Source: Hyphomicrobiales bacterium (GTDB lineage: Bacteria > Pseudomonadota > Alphaproteobacteria > Rhizobiales > Xanthobacteraceae). From it: a stretch of 43,210 nucleotides of DNA. Positions within the stretch are counted from its first letter, which is position 1. Every line of letters starts with the position of its first letter. The stretch spans positions 1-43,210 of the forward strand of contig JAHFPN010000006.1 in the NCBI GenBank assembly GCA_023269635.1, in the 5' to 3' direction. The notes under the pieces were generated by a model, which searched no databases, was not told the DNA's origin, and saw nothing but the letters and a program-made list of their open reading frames with translations. Position numbers and translations under genes: made by a program. Below, piece after piece: positions 19,914 to 28,187 of this stretch.

Positions 19914-19927
19914 TTGATCCAGGTCAA
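19914..19927. promoter_or_regulatory. FNR/FixK-type box TTGATCCAGGTCAA
   Basis: TTGA-N6-TCAA upstream of the structured RNA candidate and rtcA. Confidence 0.75.
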
Positions 19928-19957
19928 AGCGGGTTGCCGCTGATCAAGAATGCTTGT

Positions 19958-20058
19958 TTTCGGTGTTGAATGCTCCCGTGCCGCGTTGCCCGACCCCGCA
20001 CGGAGGTTCGACACCGAAACCCCGGCAAGGCAAGAGGAGCGCCTTCGCCGGGGCTTCT
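19958..20058 (+). ncRNA. Candidate structured small RNA or 5' leader ending in terminator-like hairpin
   Basis: TTTCGGTGTTGAA (19958-19970) pairs with TTCGACACCGAAA (20007-20019); inner CTCCCGTGC/GCACGGAG pairing; followed by CCCCGGCAAGGC/GCCTTCGCCGGGG hairpin (20020-20053). Confidence 0.55.
20020..20058 (+). terminator. Terminator-like GC hairpin
   Basis: CCCCGGC-AAGGC stem, 9-nt loop, GCCTT-C-GCCGGGG, followed by cttct; U-tract is weak. Confidence 0.5.
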
Positions 20059-20207
20059 GTATTGCGGACAAAGTTCCGCCCTTGGCTCGTTTGTGGCTTG
20101 CTGCGATCGCAGATCCATGAGGAGAGGCGGCAGACCCACTCTACGGCGATAGCGTGGTGAGCATCCGATGCAGCTCCGGTGACCTCAAAGCTCGCGAGTA
20201 CGGGCCA

Positions 20208-21314
20208 ATGCCAAAGACGGATGTTCTCACGCTGGACGGCTCGCACGGCGAAGGTGGAGGCCAAATACTTCGCACCGCACTCAGCCTGTCGACCGTTATC
20301 ACGCGCGCCCTTCGGCTCCTGAATATCCGCGCGAACCGCCCCAATCCCGGCCTGTTGCCTCAGCATCTATCTGCTGTGCGCGCCGCTGCGGCGATCAGCG
20401 GAGCTACCGTATCGGGAGATCGGCTTGGTTCGACCGAGATCCAATTCGCCCCCAATCACGCGCCAAAATCTGGCTCATACGTTCTCGATGTGGCCAAGAC
20501 GGCACAGCGGGGCAGCGCTGGCTCTGTCACGCTCATCCTGCAGACGCTGGTTCTGCCGCTCGCCATGGCCGACGCAGACTCAACGGTCGTCGTTCGCGGC
20601 GGAACGCATGTCGAATGGTCTCCACCGTTCGATGATTTCGCGAATTCGTATCTTCCGGCTCTACGCAGAATGGGTTTTCGCATCGAGGCCGAGCTAAGGA
20701 GCTGGGGCTGGTATCCGCTCGGCGGCGGCGAAGTCGTCTGCACGATTGCCGGCCGCCTCTCGCGCCACGACCACCGCGGTGCTTGGCCGCAGCCGGCGAA
20801 CAATATCGAACGCGGCGCACTGCGGCGCATCGGCGGGCGTGCCGTCGCAGCGAATCTGCCCGTTCATATTCCGCAACGCATGGCTGATCGGGCACGGGCC
20901 GCCTTGGGTGACCTTGATGTGCCGATTGAAATCCAATCGGAGAGCGTCACCGCGGCCTGCCCTGGTGCCGGCATTTTTCTACTCGCTGACTATCAGTACC
21001 TGACGGTCGGGTTTTGCGCATATGGCAGGCCTGGAAGACCGGCGGAAGTTGTCGCCGACCAGGCAGTAGCCGCGCTGCGCGAACATCATCTATCGACTGC
21101 GGCCGTCGAATTTCACTTGGCCGACCAGCTATTGTTGCCGCTCTCGGTCGCGGCCGGGCCCTCCGAATTCACGGTGGCGCGTCCGACCGCCCACCTCATG
21201 ACCAATGCATGGACCATCGGCCAGTTCGGCGTTGCCGACATTTCGATTGAGCAAGGCGCCCCCTGCCGCGTTCGCATCGAACCGCGGACGCTGCCTTCAA
21301 TCCGGACGCAATAG
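20208..21314 (+). CDS. rtcA: RNA 3'-terminal phosphate cyclase
   Basis: LTLDGSHGEGGGQILRTALSLSTVITRALRLLNIRANRPNPGLLPQHLSAVRAAAAISGA; GGGEVVCTI; HLMTNAWTIGQFG. Confidence 0.94.
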   Translation: MPKTDVLTLDGSHGEGGGQILRTALSLSTVITRALRLLNIRANRPNPGLLPQHLSAVRAAAAISGATVSGDRLGSTEIQFAPNHAPKSGSYVLDVAKTAQRGSAGSVTLILQTLVLPLAMADADSTVVVRGGTHVEWSPPFDDFANSYLPALRRMGFRIEAELRSWGWYPLGGGEVVCTIAGRLSRHDHRGAWPQPANNIERGALRRIGGRAVAANLPVHIPQRMADRARAALGDLDVPIEIQSESVTAACPGAGIFLLADYQYLTVGFCAYGRPGRPAEVVADQAVAALREHHLSTAAVEFHLADQLLLPLSVAAGPSEFTVARPTAHLMTNAWTIGQFGVADISIEQGAPCRVRIEPRTLPSIRTQ

Positions 21315-21836
21315 GCGGTGGCGCGCTAGATCGTCTCGACTCCAGAGGGCAAGGCCGGCGCGATCGTCAATCGTTTCGATCGCAATCACGGCGTCCGGAT
21401 CGGAGAACGATATCGACCCGGGCGTGCCTTCCTGAATCAACGCGTCGAGAAGCGCATCATCGAGAAAACGCTCGATTTCCGGCGTTGCCAGATCGTCCCT
21501 CGGTCCCCGGCGATGGAATCGGACGTGAAACGACCGGCCGGCCAAGCGAGGCAACCATTCGGCCAGCATCGCTCTTGCCTTTTCCCGAAACTCTTCAGCG
21601 GAATGGAACTCGAACGCCCGCAAGGCCGGCGATACGCGCGAGATCGCGTCATAGAACGCCGGGGTTTCTTCCGCTCGCCGTTCGATCGCGTCGAGTGTCG
21701 CAATCGGATCTTCGACCCTCATCACGAGGACGTTGTGGTACGGGCTGTACGCGACTTGGCCGAGTTCCTCCAGGACGCGAAGCGCCCGCTTGAAACCGTA
21801 CTGGTAGACGCGAACTACGACGTTCCAGTCCTTCAC
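21297..21836 (-). CDS. THUMP-domain protein (RNA-binding)
   Basis: ALRAFEFHSAEEFREKARAMLAEWLPRLAGRSFHVRFHRRGPRDDLATPEIERFLDDALLDAL...DPDAVIAIETIDDRAGLALWSRDDL resembles THUMP. Confidence 0.75.
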   Translation of the reverse strand: MKDWNVVVRVYQYGFKRALRVLEELGQVAYSPYHNVLVMRVEDPIATLDAIERRAEETPAFYDAISRVSPALRAFEFHSAEEFREKARAMLAEWLPRLAGRSFHVRFHRRGPRDDLATPEIERFLDDALLDALIQEGTPGSISFSDPDAVIAIETIDDRAGLALWSRDDLARHRLLRPD

Positions 21837-22858
21837 CGAGGCGGCTCCCGAGAAGATGGGCTGGCAAAGGCTGCCATGACCTCGTTCAGCATTCGCTCTT
21901 CCTCGCCTGCATAGCGGGGAGAAAAGTGAAATGGCTCGACGCGGCGCACGCCGGCTTCTCGCGCAATTTCTCCGGCGGCGGTCGTCGTCAGATGCGCGCG
22001 TTCGGCGGCCAACGCCGCATCCGCTCCTGCGAAAGCTGCCTCGATGAACAAGAGATCGGCGTCTTGAACGAGCCGAATGATCGCCTTGCGGTTCGGCACC
22101 GTGTCTTCCGCGTCCGTCACATAGGCGATCTTTTGACCGGGTGTCACTGTCACCGCCGCGCGCAGGTCCACGAGTTGCACCTCCTGTACGTCCGGCATTT
22201 TCGGCCGAGGGCTAACGCGGACCGGATAGTCGTCAGGCTTGTTTTCGATCACGGCGCGTTTGAGCTCGCGCAGCCACGGCCCGACCGGCAGCCCCAATTC
22301 CGCGAGTCGATTCTTCCAAATATTGACGTGGGCAACTTCCTCGATCGCGAAGCCGAGGCAAGGAGTGCCATGCTCAAGTATTGCCGTCGAGACTCGAAAG
22401 GTCGGCTCGCTGTGAAGTACGCCTTCGACGACCCGGCCGCCGGCGACTTCTTCGTCTACAAACGCGCCCTTTAGCCGGAACCGCGCGGTCAGACTCTCAA
22501 ATGAGGAATCGATTTCAGTGACGACGAAGACGAGATCGTAGAGGTAACGATCCACAAGGTTCCAGCGATAGGCGCGAAGCTTGTGACGCACGTGGTCGAT
22601 AAATCCGCTCGGTCCATAGAGTTTGACCGTCTTCTCGCGCCCAACCAGGACCCTCAATAGGTGATCGAACCCGACAAAGTGATCGATATGGGCGTGCGAG
22701 ACGAAGACGTGTTCGAGCCGATGCACCTTTCGCGGTGAGAGAGCGGTGATATCGCCCAAGTCAAACAGGATCGCGCGCCGCTCGAACAGAGTTTCGACAT
22801 AGAGCGCCGGATCGCCGGATCGCCCATTGACCAAAACGGGGTGCAGGAACGGCCGCAT
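21833..22858 (-). CDS. Ribonuclease Z-like MBL-fold metallohydrolase
   Basis: FVSHAHIDHFVGFDHLLRVLVGREKTVKLYGPSGF; IAYVTDAEDTVPNRKAIIRLVQDADLLFIEAAF; HLTTTAAGEIAREAGVRRVEPFHFSPRY. Confidence 0.88.
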   Translation of the reverse strand: MRPFLHPVLVNGRSGDPALYVETLFERRAILFDLGDITALSPRKVHRLEHVFVSHAHIDHFVGFDHLLRVLVGREKTVKLYGPSGFIDHVRHKLRAYRWNLVDRYLYDLVFVVTEIDSSFESLTARFRLKGAFVDEEVAGGRVVEGVLHSEPTFRVSTAILEHGTPCLGFAIEEVAHVNIWKNRLAELGLPVGPWLRELKRAVIENKPDDYPVRVSPRPKMPDVQEVQLVDLRAAVTVTPGQKIAYVTDAEDTVPNRKAIIRLVQDADLLFIEAAFAGADAALAAERAHLTTTAAGEIAREAGVRRVEPFHFSPRYAGEEERMLNEVMAAFASPSSREPPR

Positions 22859-23025
22859 GTTGAATTTCTAGCCTCCGGCAACCCGAGCGACATTGCGCAA
22901 GATCATGCTGGCAGCCGGAGCACGAGAGGCATGCTTTCCCTCCGCACCGGCCTCGTTTCGCCTTGGAGAAACTTAAGGATCGGTGCCGGCCACCTAGGCG
23001 CTTGGCATGCTCGGCAGCGGGCAAT

Positions 23026-24156
23026 CTAGCCCCGCCCGTATAACGGTGAACTGGTCTCGCCGTAGGTCCCGGCTCCAGCGGTGACCGCGACCGGCTCGCG
23101 TTTCGAACCCCATGTACCAGGAGATGGACGAAATACGCCCGCGCATGGAGCGCCGCATCGATCGCATTTGCCGTCAGCGGTCAGATGCCAGGCCGTGATC
23201 TCATACCAGTCGCGCCCAATCAGTACCGCCCCACAGCTGTGGCAGTACGATGCCTGGCCGGCTGGATCGTGCACATTGCCCGTGAAGGCGTAACGCACGC
23301 CGTTCTTCATCGCGATAGAGCGGGCGCGAGACAAGGTTTCGCTCGGCGTCGGCGGGATATCTCTCATCCGCCAATCCGGGTGGAAGGCTGTGAAGTGCCA
23401 CGGCACGTCGGGACCAAGGTTCTCCACCACCCATTGCGTCATCTGCTCAAGTTCCGCATCCGAATCATTGAGACCGGGAATGAGCAGCGTGGTGATTTCA
23501 AGCCAGACCTGCGTCTCGCGCTTCACGTACACAAGCGTGTCCAGCACCGGCTGCACATGGGCGTAGCAGACCTTGTGGTAGAAATCCTCGGTGAAGCCCT
23601 TCAGGTCGATGTTTGCCGCATCCATGTGGCGATAGAATTCGGCTCGCGGCTCCGGGCAGACATAACCGGCGGTAACGGCGATGCTCTTGATCCCGCGCGC
23701 GTGGCACGCAATCGCGGTGTCGACGGCGTACTCATGGAAGATCGTGGGATCGTTGTAGGTATAGGCGACGCTCGGACATCCGAGCCGTTCGGCCGTCCGC
23801 GCGATGTCCTCCGGGCTCGCGCGCTCCGCCAGCACATCAAATTCACGCGCCTTGCTGATGTCCCAGTTCTGGCAGAACTTGCAGCCTAGATTGCAGCCGC
23901 TGGTGCCGAAGGACAGGACGGGTGTTCCCGGCAGGAAATGGTTTAGCGCTTTCTTCTCGACCGGGTCGACGCAGAAGCCGCTCGAGCGGCCGTAGGTCGT
24001 CAATACAATCTGGTCGCCTTCGCGCGCGCGCACAAAGCAGAAAGCGCGCTGGCCGTCATGCAGCTTGCAAAAGCGCGGGCACAAATCGCATTGGAGCCGA
24101 CCATCCTCAAGCTTGTGCCAGTAGCGAGCGGGATGCGAGCCCAACGATTGCGTCAT
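23026..24156 (-). CDS. amrS: AmrS-like radical SAM protein (AmmeMemoRadiSam system)
   Basis: LQCDLCPRFCKLHDGQRAFCFVR; radical SAM CNLGCKFCQNWD; AVTAGYVCPEPRAEFYRHMDAANIDLKGFTEDFYHKVC. Confidence 0.92.
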   Translation of the reverse strand: MTQSLGSHPARYWHKLEDGRLQCDLCPRFCKLHDGQRAFCFVRAREGDQIVLTTYGRSSGFCVDPVEKKALNHFLPGTPVLSFGTSGCNLGCKFCQNWDISKAREFDVLAERASPEDIARTAERLGCPSVAYTYNDPTIFHEYAVDTAIACHARGIKSIAVTAGYVCPEPRAEFYRHMDAANIDLKGFTEDFYHKVCYAHVQPVLDTLVYVKRETQVWLEITTLLIPGLNDSDAELEQMTQWVVENLGPDVPWHFTAFHPDWRMRDIPPTPSETLSRARSIAMKNGVRYAFTGNVHDPAGQASYCHSCGAVLIGRDWYEITAWHLTADGKCDRCGAPCAGVFRPSPGTWGSKREPVAVTAGAGTYGETSSPLYGRG

Positions 24157-24189
24157 GGCACCATTCCGTTCTGACACCGGCGCGGTCTC

Positions 24190-24540
24190 TCAGCGTCCCC
24201 GCTTCTCGTTGCATCCCTCCGGCATGTAGGCCTGAGGAAATTTGTCGAGCAGATCCTTTTCCTCCGCGAGTCGATCTTCTTTCTTGAAGTTCACGTGCAG
24301 ATGAACATGGGTCGCGCCGCGCGCCTCGATGCATGCGCCGATACGACCGTCCATGGCGGCTCGCTGCGTCAGATCGCCATGTCCGATATAGATGGGCACC
24401 CACCTCTTTTGCTCGTCCAATCTCGCGTAGATGAAATTACCGGGCTGGTTCGGCGTGACCTCCGGGTGCCGCACGCAAACATCGTAGATGTACTTCCTTC
24501 CGGACGCTCCGGTCCAAGCACAGATTACGTGATCGACCAT
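24190..24540 (-). CDS. Small GIY-YIG-like protein
   Basis: GNFIYARLDEQKRWVPIYIGHGDLTQRAAMDGRIGAC..THVHLHVNFKKEDRLAEEKDLLDKF; GIY-YIG-like spacing. Confidence 0.55.
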   Translation of the reverse strand: MVDHVICAWTGASGRKYIYDVCVRHPEVTPNQPGNFIYARLDEQKRWVPIYIGHGDLTQRAAMDGRIGACIEARGATHVHLHVNFKKEDRLAEEKDLLDKFPQAYMPEGCNEKRGR

Positions 24541-24654
24541 GTTCGCTCCTCCCCGAGACGTGTCCGCCAGGGCTGCGAGCTTCTAAAAAGCACATTCCGG
24601 TCATTTCGCCATCGCGGTCTTAAAAATCTTAGCAGCAGGTCTAACCGCATGGGT

Positions 24655-24668
24655 TTGATCAGAGTCAA
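24655..24668. promoter_or_regulatory. FNR/FixK-type box TTGATCAGAGTCAA
   Basis: TTGA-N6-TCAA between divergent 24190..24540 (-) and 24739..25020 (+). Confidence 0.65.
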
Positions 24669-24738
24669 TGACGACTGCCGATGCCCGATGAAAAGAAATT
24701 CTATTGCTTTACGACACTGGGGCCAGACCGGGACGAAA

Positions 24739-25020
24739 ATGTCGATCAGCGCAGAACCGAGCACGACCACACGCGATCGCCCTACCGGCATATGTCCGCG
24801 GTGTCACGCCGTTGTCAGGGCGTTCGGGCAACTCGGCCGAAAGTGTGCGAGGCCACTTGCCCACGGGGCCAAATGCCCGGGCGTCATCCGGAGTGCACTC
24901 GCCGCGGACGAGTGGGTGGAATGCCCGGGTTGCCGTGCGACCGGCCGCATCGACCACGACATTTGTACGCGGTGCGACGGCGAAGGGTGGCTCTACGACA
25001 AGCGGCGTTTAACCGTGTGA
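24739..25020 (+). CDS. Small zinc-ribbon/DnaJ-like cysteine-rich protein
   Basis: ICPRCHAVVRAFGQLGRKC...WVECPGCRATGRIDHDICTRCDGEGWLYDKR: CxxC and CxxCxGxG-like motifs. Confidence 0.6.
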   Translation: MSISAEPSTTTRDRPTGICPRCHAVVRAFGQLGRKCARPLAHGAKCPGVIRSALAADEWVECPGCRATGRIDHDICTRCDGEGWLYDKRRLTV

Positions 25021-25139
25021 GGCCAATGGACTTCTGACGCGCGCGGCAGGTTGGGCCTCGCCTAGTACCGACGCGCCGCACTGGGTCGAAGCGGCGCGTG
25101 CCGCTCAAGATGATCGCACGCCGGTCGAAGTGGGCCCAA

Positions 25140-25153
25140 TTGATTCACGTCAA
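25140..25153. promoter_or_regulatory. FNR/FixK-type box TTGATTCACGTCAA
   Basis: TTGA-N6-TCAA about 92 bp upstream of the CBS-domain gene. Confidence 0.7.
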
Positions 25154-25244
25154 TGAGGCTTGAACTCAAGGTTTGCATCATGATCACGCTCTCTGGACCG
25201 CGCAGAACATACATTCGACGAGGCGTGAGCCGAGGAGGATCAAG

Positions 25245-25664
25245 ATGAAAGTCAAGGACGTGATGCACAAGGGAGCGATCTGCGTCGAGCAGAGCACCCC
25301 CCTCAAGGAAATCGCGAAACGCATGCGTGAGATCGACGTCGGCGCCCTGCCGGTGAGGGCGGACGGACATCTCGTGGGAATTATCACGGATCGCGACATC
25401 ACTTGTCGCGCAGTGGCCGACAGCGGCGATGTCAGCAGGATGACTGCTCAGGACGTGATGACGAAGGATGTCGTGTCCTGCTCAGCCGATGACGACATCG
25501 CGGAAGCCGTCAAAATCATGGAGAGAAAGCGGATCCGCCGTCTGCCCGTCACCGACAGTCATAAGGCCATGGTCGGCATGCTGAGTCTCGGCGACGTTTC
25601 GCACAAGGTGAGCAAGAACCTTTCCGCAGAAGTGCTGCGCGCCGTCTCGGCGCACCACCATTAA
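25245..25664 (+). CDS. Tandem CBS-domain protein
   Basis: MKVKDVMHKGAICVEQSTPLKEIAKRMREIDVGALPVRADGHLVGIITDRDITCR...AQDVMTKDVVSC...RIRRLPVTDSHKAMVGMLSLGDVSHK; RBS gaggag upstream. Confidence 0.95.
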   Translation: MKVKDVMHKGAICVEQSTPLKEIAKRMREIDVGALPVRADGHLVGIITDRDITCRAVADSGDVSRMTAQDVMTKDVVSCSADDDIAEAVKIMERKRIRRLPVTDSHKAMVGMLSLGDVSHKVSKNLSAEVLRAVSAHHH

Positions 25665-25754
25665 CGGCCAAGCGTCGGCAGAACCTGTGCAGCTTTTCAT
25701 TCGCCGCGGCGCGCGCTCTCTGGCTTCGGCCGCCGCGCCAGCGCAAGGATCGAT

Positions 25755-26168
25755 ATGCTGAAAGACCTGAGTGTGGTTCAAGCCCGCTTTATCGCGATCC
25801 TGGCGAAGACTGCACGCGTGGAGCGCGATAAGTTGCTTGGCAATGTCGCCGAGAAGGATCTCGACGGGCTTACGCCCGGACGAGGTGAGCACAATCCCAC
25901 GGCAGAACTGGGATTTGAGCCGCTTCCTCCGGACGCTTCGCAGACGGCGTTACGCGAAGCAATCGTTTCTCTGTCTCCGACGGCGCGTTCCGAGCTTTAC
26001 ACGCTGGTGCGCATCGGTCAGGGCCAACTGGCGGCAGGGAAGTGGTATCGCGGCCTGTCCGAAGCGAAATCACTTGGCGACGAGACAATCGTCGCGATGA
26101 TCATTGAGGATCCTGACCTGCACGACCACATCGCGAAAGGTCTTTACGAAGCCAATCCCTCGTCGTGA
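25755..26168 (+). CDS. DUF3775-like protein
   Basis: LREAIVSLSPTARSELYTLVRIGQGQLAAGKWYRGLSEAKSLGDETIVAMIIEDPDLHDHIAKGL. Confidence 0.65.
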   Translation: MLKDLSVVQARFIAILAKTARVERDKLLGNVAEKDLDGLTPGRGEHNPTAELGFEPLPPDASQTALREAIVSLSPTARSELYTLVRIGQGQLAAGKWYRGLSEAKSLGDETIVAMIIEDPDLHDHIAKGLYEANPSS

Positions 26169-26228
26169 CGACGCCAGAACAGCGCGTCACGACGCCGCAT
26201 AACTGCACCACCGTTTCATGTAGGTTGG

Positions 26229-26366
26229 ATGGTTGCCGCAGGTCCGCCGGCCGCCGCGTACGCCGCGTACGCCGCGTACGCCGCGGCGAACTTCGTCAAA
26301 GTGGCCGGTGCCGCCATCTTGGGTATGGCCGTGGCAAGGACACTAGCCCAACGAATCCCGCCGTGA
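26229..26366 (+). CDS. Possible 45-aa Ala/Tyr-repeat microprotein
   Basis: ATG..TGA frame reads MVAAGPPAAAYAAYAAYAAANFVKVAGAAILGMAVARTLAQRIPP; in-frame with 9-bp tandem repeat; no strong RBS seen. Confidence 0.35.
   Translation: MVAAGPPAAAYAAYAAYAAANFVKVAGAAILGMAVARTLAQRIPP
26254..26286. repeat. 9-bp tandem repeat (CCGCGTACG x3 plus partial)
   Basis: Exact repeats at 26254, 26263 and 26272, then ccgcgg. Confidence 0.95.
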
Positions 26367-26493
26367 CAGGCACCCTAGACACGGCTCTTTGGCCCAGGTG
26401 ACTGGGACCAATCCAGGCCGAGTTCCTCACAGGCCCGGCGCACGTCGCGCGGATCGAGGCCCTCGCGTGAGCCGCCAGAGGGCGCCCTCGAAA

Positions 26494-26802
26494 TCAGCCT
26501 GGTCCGGGAAGCGTGCGGACGATTTCCTTGAACCGATCCCACTCCGTCGCGGTCCAAATCTCGGTCTGGGCGTGGCCGAACGTTCGGATCAGAGTCGAGA
26601 CGCGGGCCGCCGTCTCGATGTCGTTCGCCAAGAAGACATCGAGATAGTCGCACGGCCCCAGCACGGCATAACTGCTGAGCCATTTCACTTCCGGACATTC
26701 CTGCCGCACGCGTTTCATTGCAGCGCGTTCGAGCTCCTCGAGTCCCTTCGGCGAGCGGACCGCATCGGGGTTCAAGCGCGTCAACATGATGAAGGTCGGC
26801 AT
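26494..26802 (-). CDS. GYD-domain protein
   Basis: MPTFIMLTRLNPDAVRSPKGLEELERAAMKRVRQECPEVKWLSSYAVLGPCDYLDVFLANDIETAARVSTLIRTFGHAQTEIWTATEW; aggaggt RBS. Confidence 0.88.
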   Translation of the reverse strand: MPTFIMLTRLNPDAVRSPKGLEELERAAMKRVRQECPEVKWLSSYAVLGPCDYLDVFLANDIETAARVSTLIRTFGHAQTEIWTATEWDRFKEIVRTLPGPG

Positions 26803-26854
26803 CGCAGCACCTCCTGACGGACCAGAAATCATATTGGTGCGCCTCCGAAGCACT

Positions 26855-26868
26855 TTGACTTCAATCAA
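26855..26868. promoter_or_regulatory. FNR/FixK-type box TTGACTTCAATCAA
   Basis: TTGA-N6-TCAA 53 bp upstream of GYD gene start. Confidence 0.7.
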
Positions 26869-26958
26869 TAGAAGATGAACAGCCGATTCAGCCTGGCGGC
26901 TTCCCGCCCATTGCAAACGTCATCCCGTTCGATTGCGAAGCGCCTCAGCGTGAGACCT

Positions 26959-27786
26959 TCACGGTTGGGGTGCTGCCTTTTTTTCAAAGATCTGCGGGAC
27001 GCCAGCCAGGGGCGCGAGCGCGGTACTCGTGCTCGGCAGTCGCTCATGAGTTCCGATCGCGAAATAGCCATTCGGTAAAAGCCTATCCACGATGCGGGCC
27101 AGCGCCTCTTCCTGTAGTGGCAGCGCGAAATAGGTGAAAGCGACATTGCGGCAGAGGACGAGATCGAACTGGACCATCGGCGCCTCGGACCGCAAGTCGT
27201 GATGGAGAAATTCGATTCCTTCACGATGTTGCCGTTTTACGCAGTAGAGAGAATCTACCCGATCGAACGCTTTCTCAATGAAGTGCGGCGGCAATTCGTG
27301 CAGGCTTGTCGCTTCGAAGCACGCTTCCGTTGCACGAGCGAGCATTGTGTCGTCGACGTCCGTTGCAATGATTAAGAGCGGAACGCCCGGAAAAGCGGAC
27401 GCTATCTCGAGATCCCAAAGGATCTTCAACGTGTAAGGCTCCTCGCCGGCGGCGCACCCGGCCGACCAAACCCTGGCGCTTCGTCTCTCGCGGCCGGCAC
27501 GGGCGGCTATTTCCGGCAGCACGCGTGTGCGCAATGCATCGAATACACCACGGTCACGAAAGAAGCGCGAGATCGTAATGTGGCAGCAGCCGTCGAAAAC
27601 GCGCCACTCGGCCGGATCGGCTTCAAGCCGCGCCCGGTATGCGGAAAAATCCTCCAAACCAAGCGTGCGCATGCGCCGCTTGAGCCGTTTGCACACTTGG
27701 CCGCGTACCTTGCGGAAACCAGGCCAATGCAGGCCCGCTTGCGGCAGCGCCCACTGCAGGAAGGTTACGCAATCCGTATCGTTCAC
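26959..27786 (-). CDS. CheR-type SAM-dependent methyltransferase
   Basis: ITISRFFRDRGVFDALRTRVLPEIAARAGRERRSARVWSAGCAAGEEPYTLKILW; LIIATDVDDTMLARA; FDLVLCRNVAFTYF. Confidence 0.9.
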   Translation of the reverse strand: MNDTDCVTFLQWALPQAGLHWPGFRKVRGQVCKRLKRRMRTLGLEDFSAYRARLEADPAEWRVFDGCCHITISRFFRDRGVFDALRTRVLPEIAARAGRERRSARVWSAGCAAGEEPYTLKILWDLEIASAFPGVPLLIIATDVDDTMLARATEACFEATSLHELPPHFIEKAFDRVDSLYCVKRQHREGIEFLHHDLRSEAPMVQFDLVLCRNVAFTYFALPLQEEALARIVDRLLPNGYFAIGTHERLPSTSTALAPLAGVPQIFEKKAAPQP

Positions 27787-27870
27787 GATCCACGGGGCTC
27801 AGGTTTGAATTTGGCCCGCCATTCTCCGGCACCAGTCGCCTCCACGGAAGCGGGGTTCGGTTTCCGCTTG

Positions 27871-27884
27871 TTGATCCAGATCAA
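27871..27884. promoter_or_regulatory. FNR/FixK-type box TTGATCCAGATCAA
   Basis: Perfect TTGAT-N4-ATCAA 85 bp upstream of the CheR-type gene. Confidence 0.8.
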
Positions 27885-28187
27885 AGTGCGCGGTGGGTCA
27901 GCGCGATAAAAAAACATACCGTCGTGCGAAGGCAAGATTGGCGAAGTACAGCAGTGAAACGTCTACGGGCGCGGATCTGCTTATGCGATAAACCAGTCTA
28001 CCGAGGAAGCATGACGGAGGGGACCCGTAGCCGTCCTGTCCGAACGACCCGGAGGAAACTCCGGCTCGACGGAAGGGCGGCGCGGGTCCTGCGTTTGTGG
28101 GCTATACGATACCGCCGCGACAACGTCCCAACATCTTTGGCCGACCTGCTCGAAAGGCAATTTCTTCGGGTAACCCTTTTCCTCGTT

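Noticed and set aside
22890-22906. TTGCGCAAGATCAT as an additional FNR/FixK box upstream of the RNase Z-like gene
   Set aside because: Several mismatches to the consensus in both halves; too weak to count.
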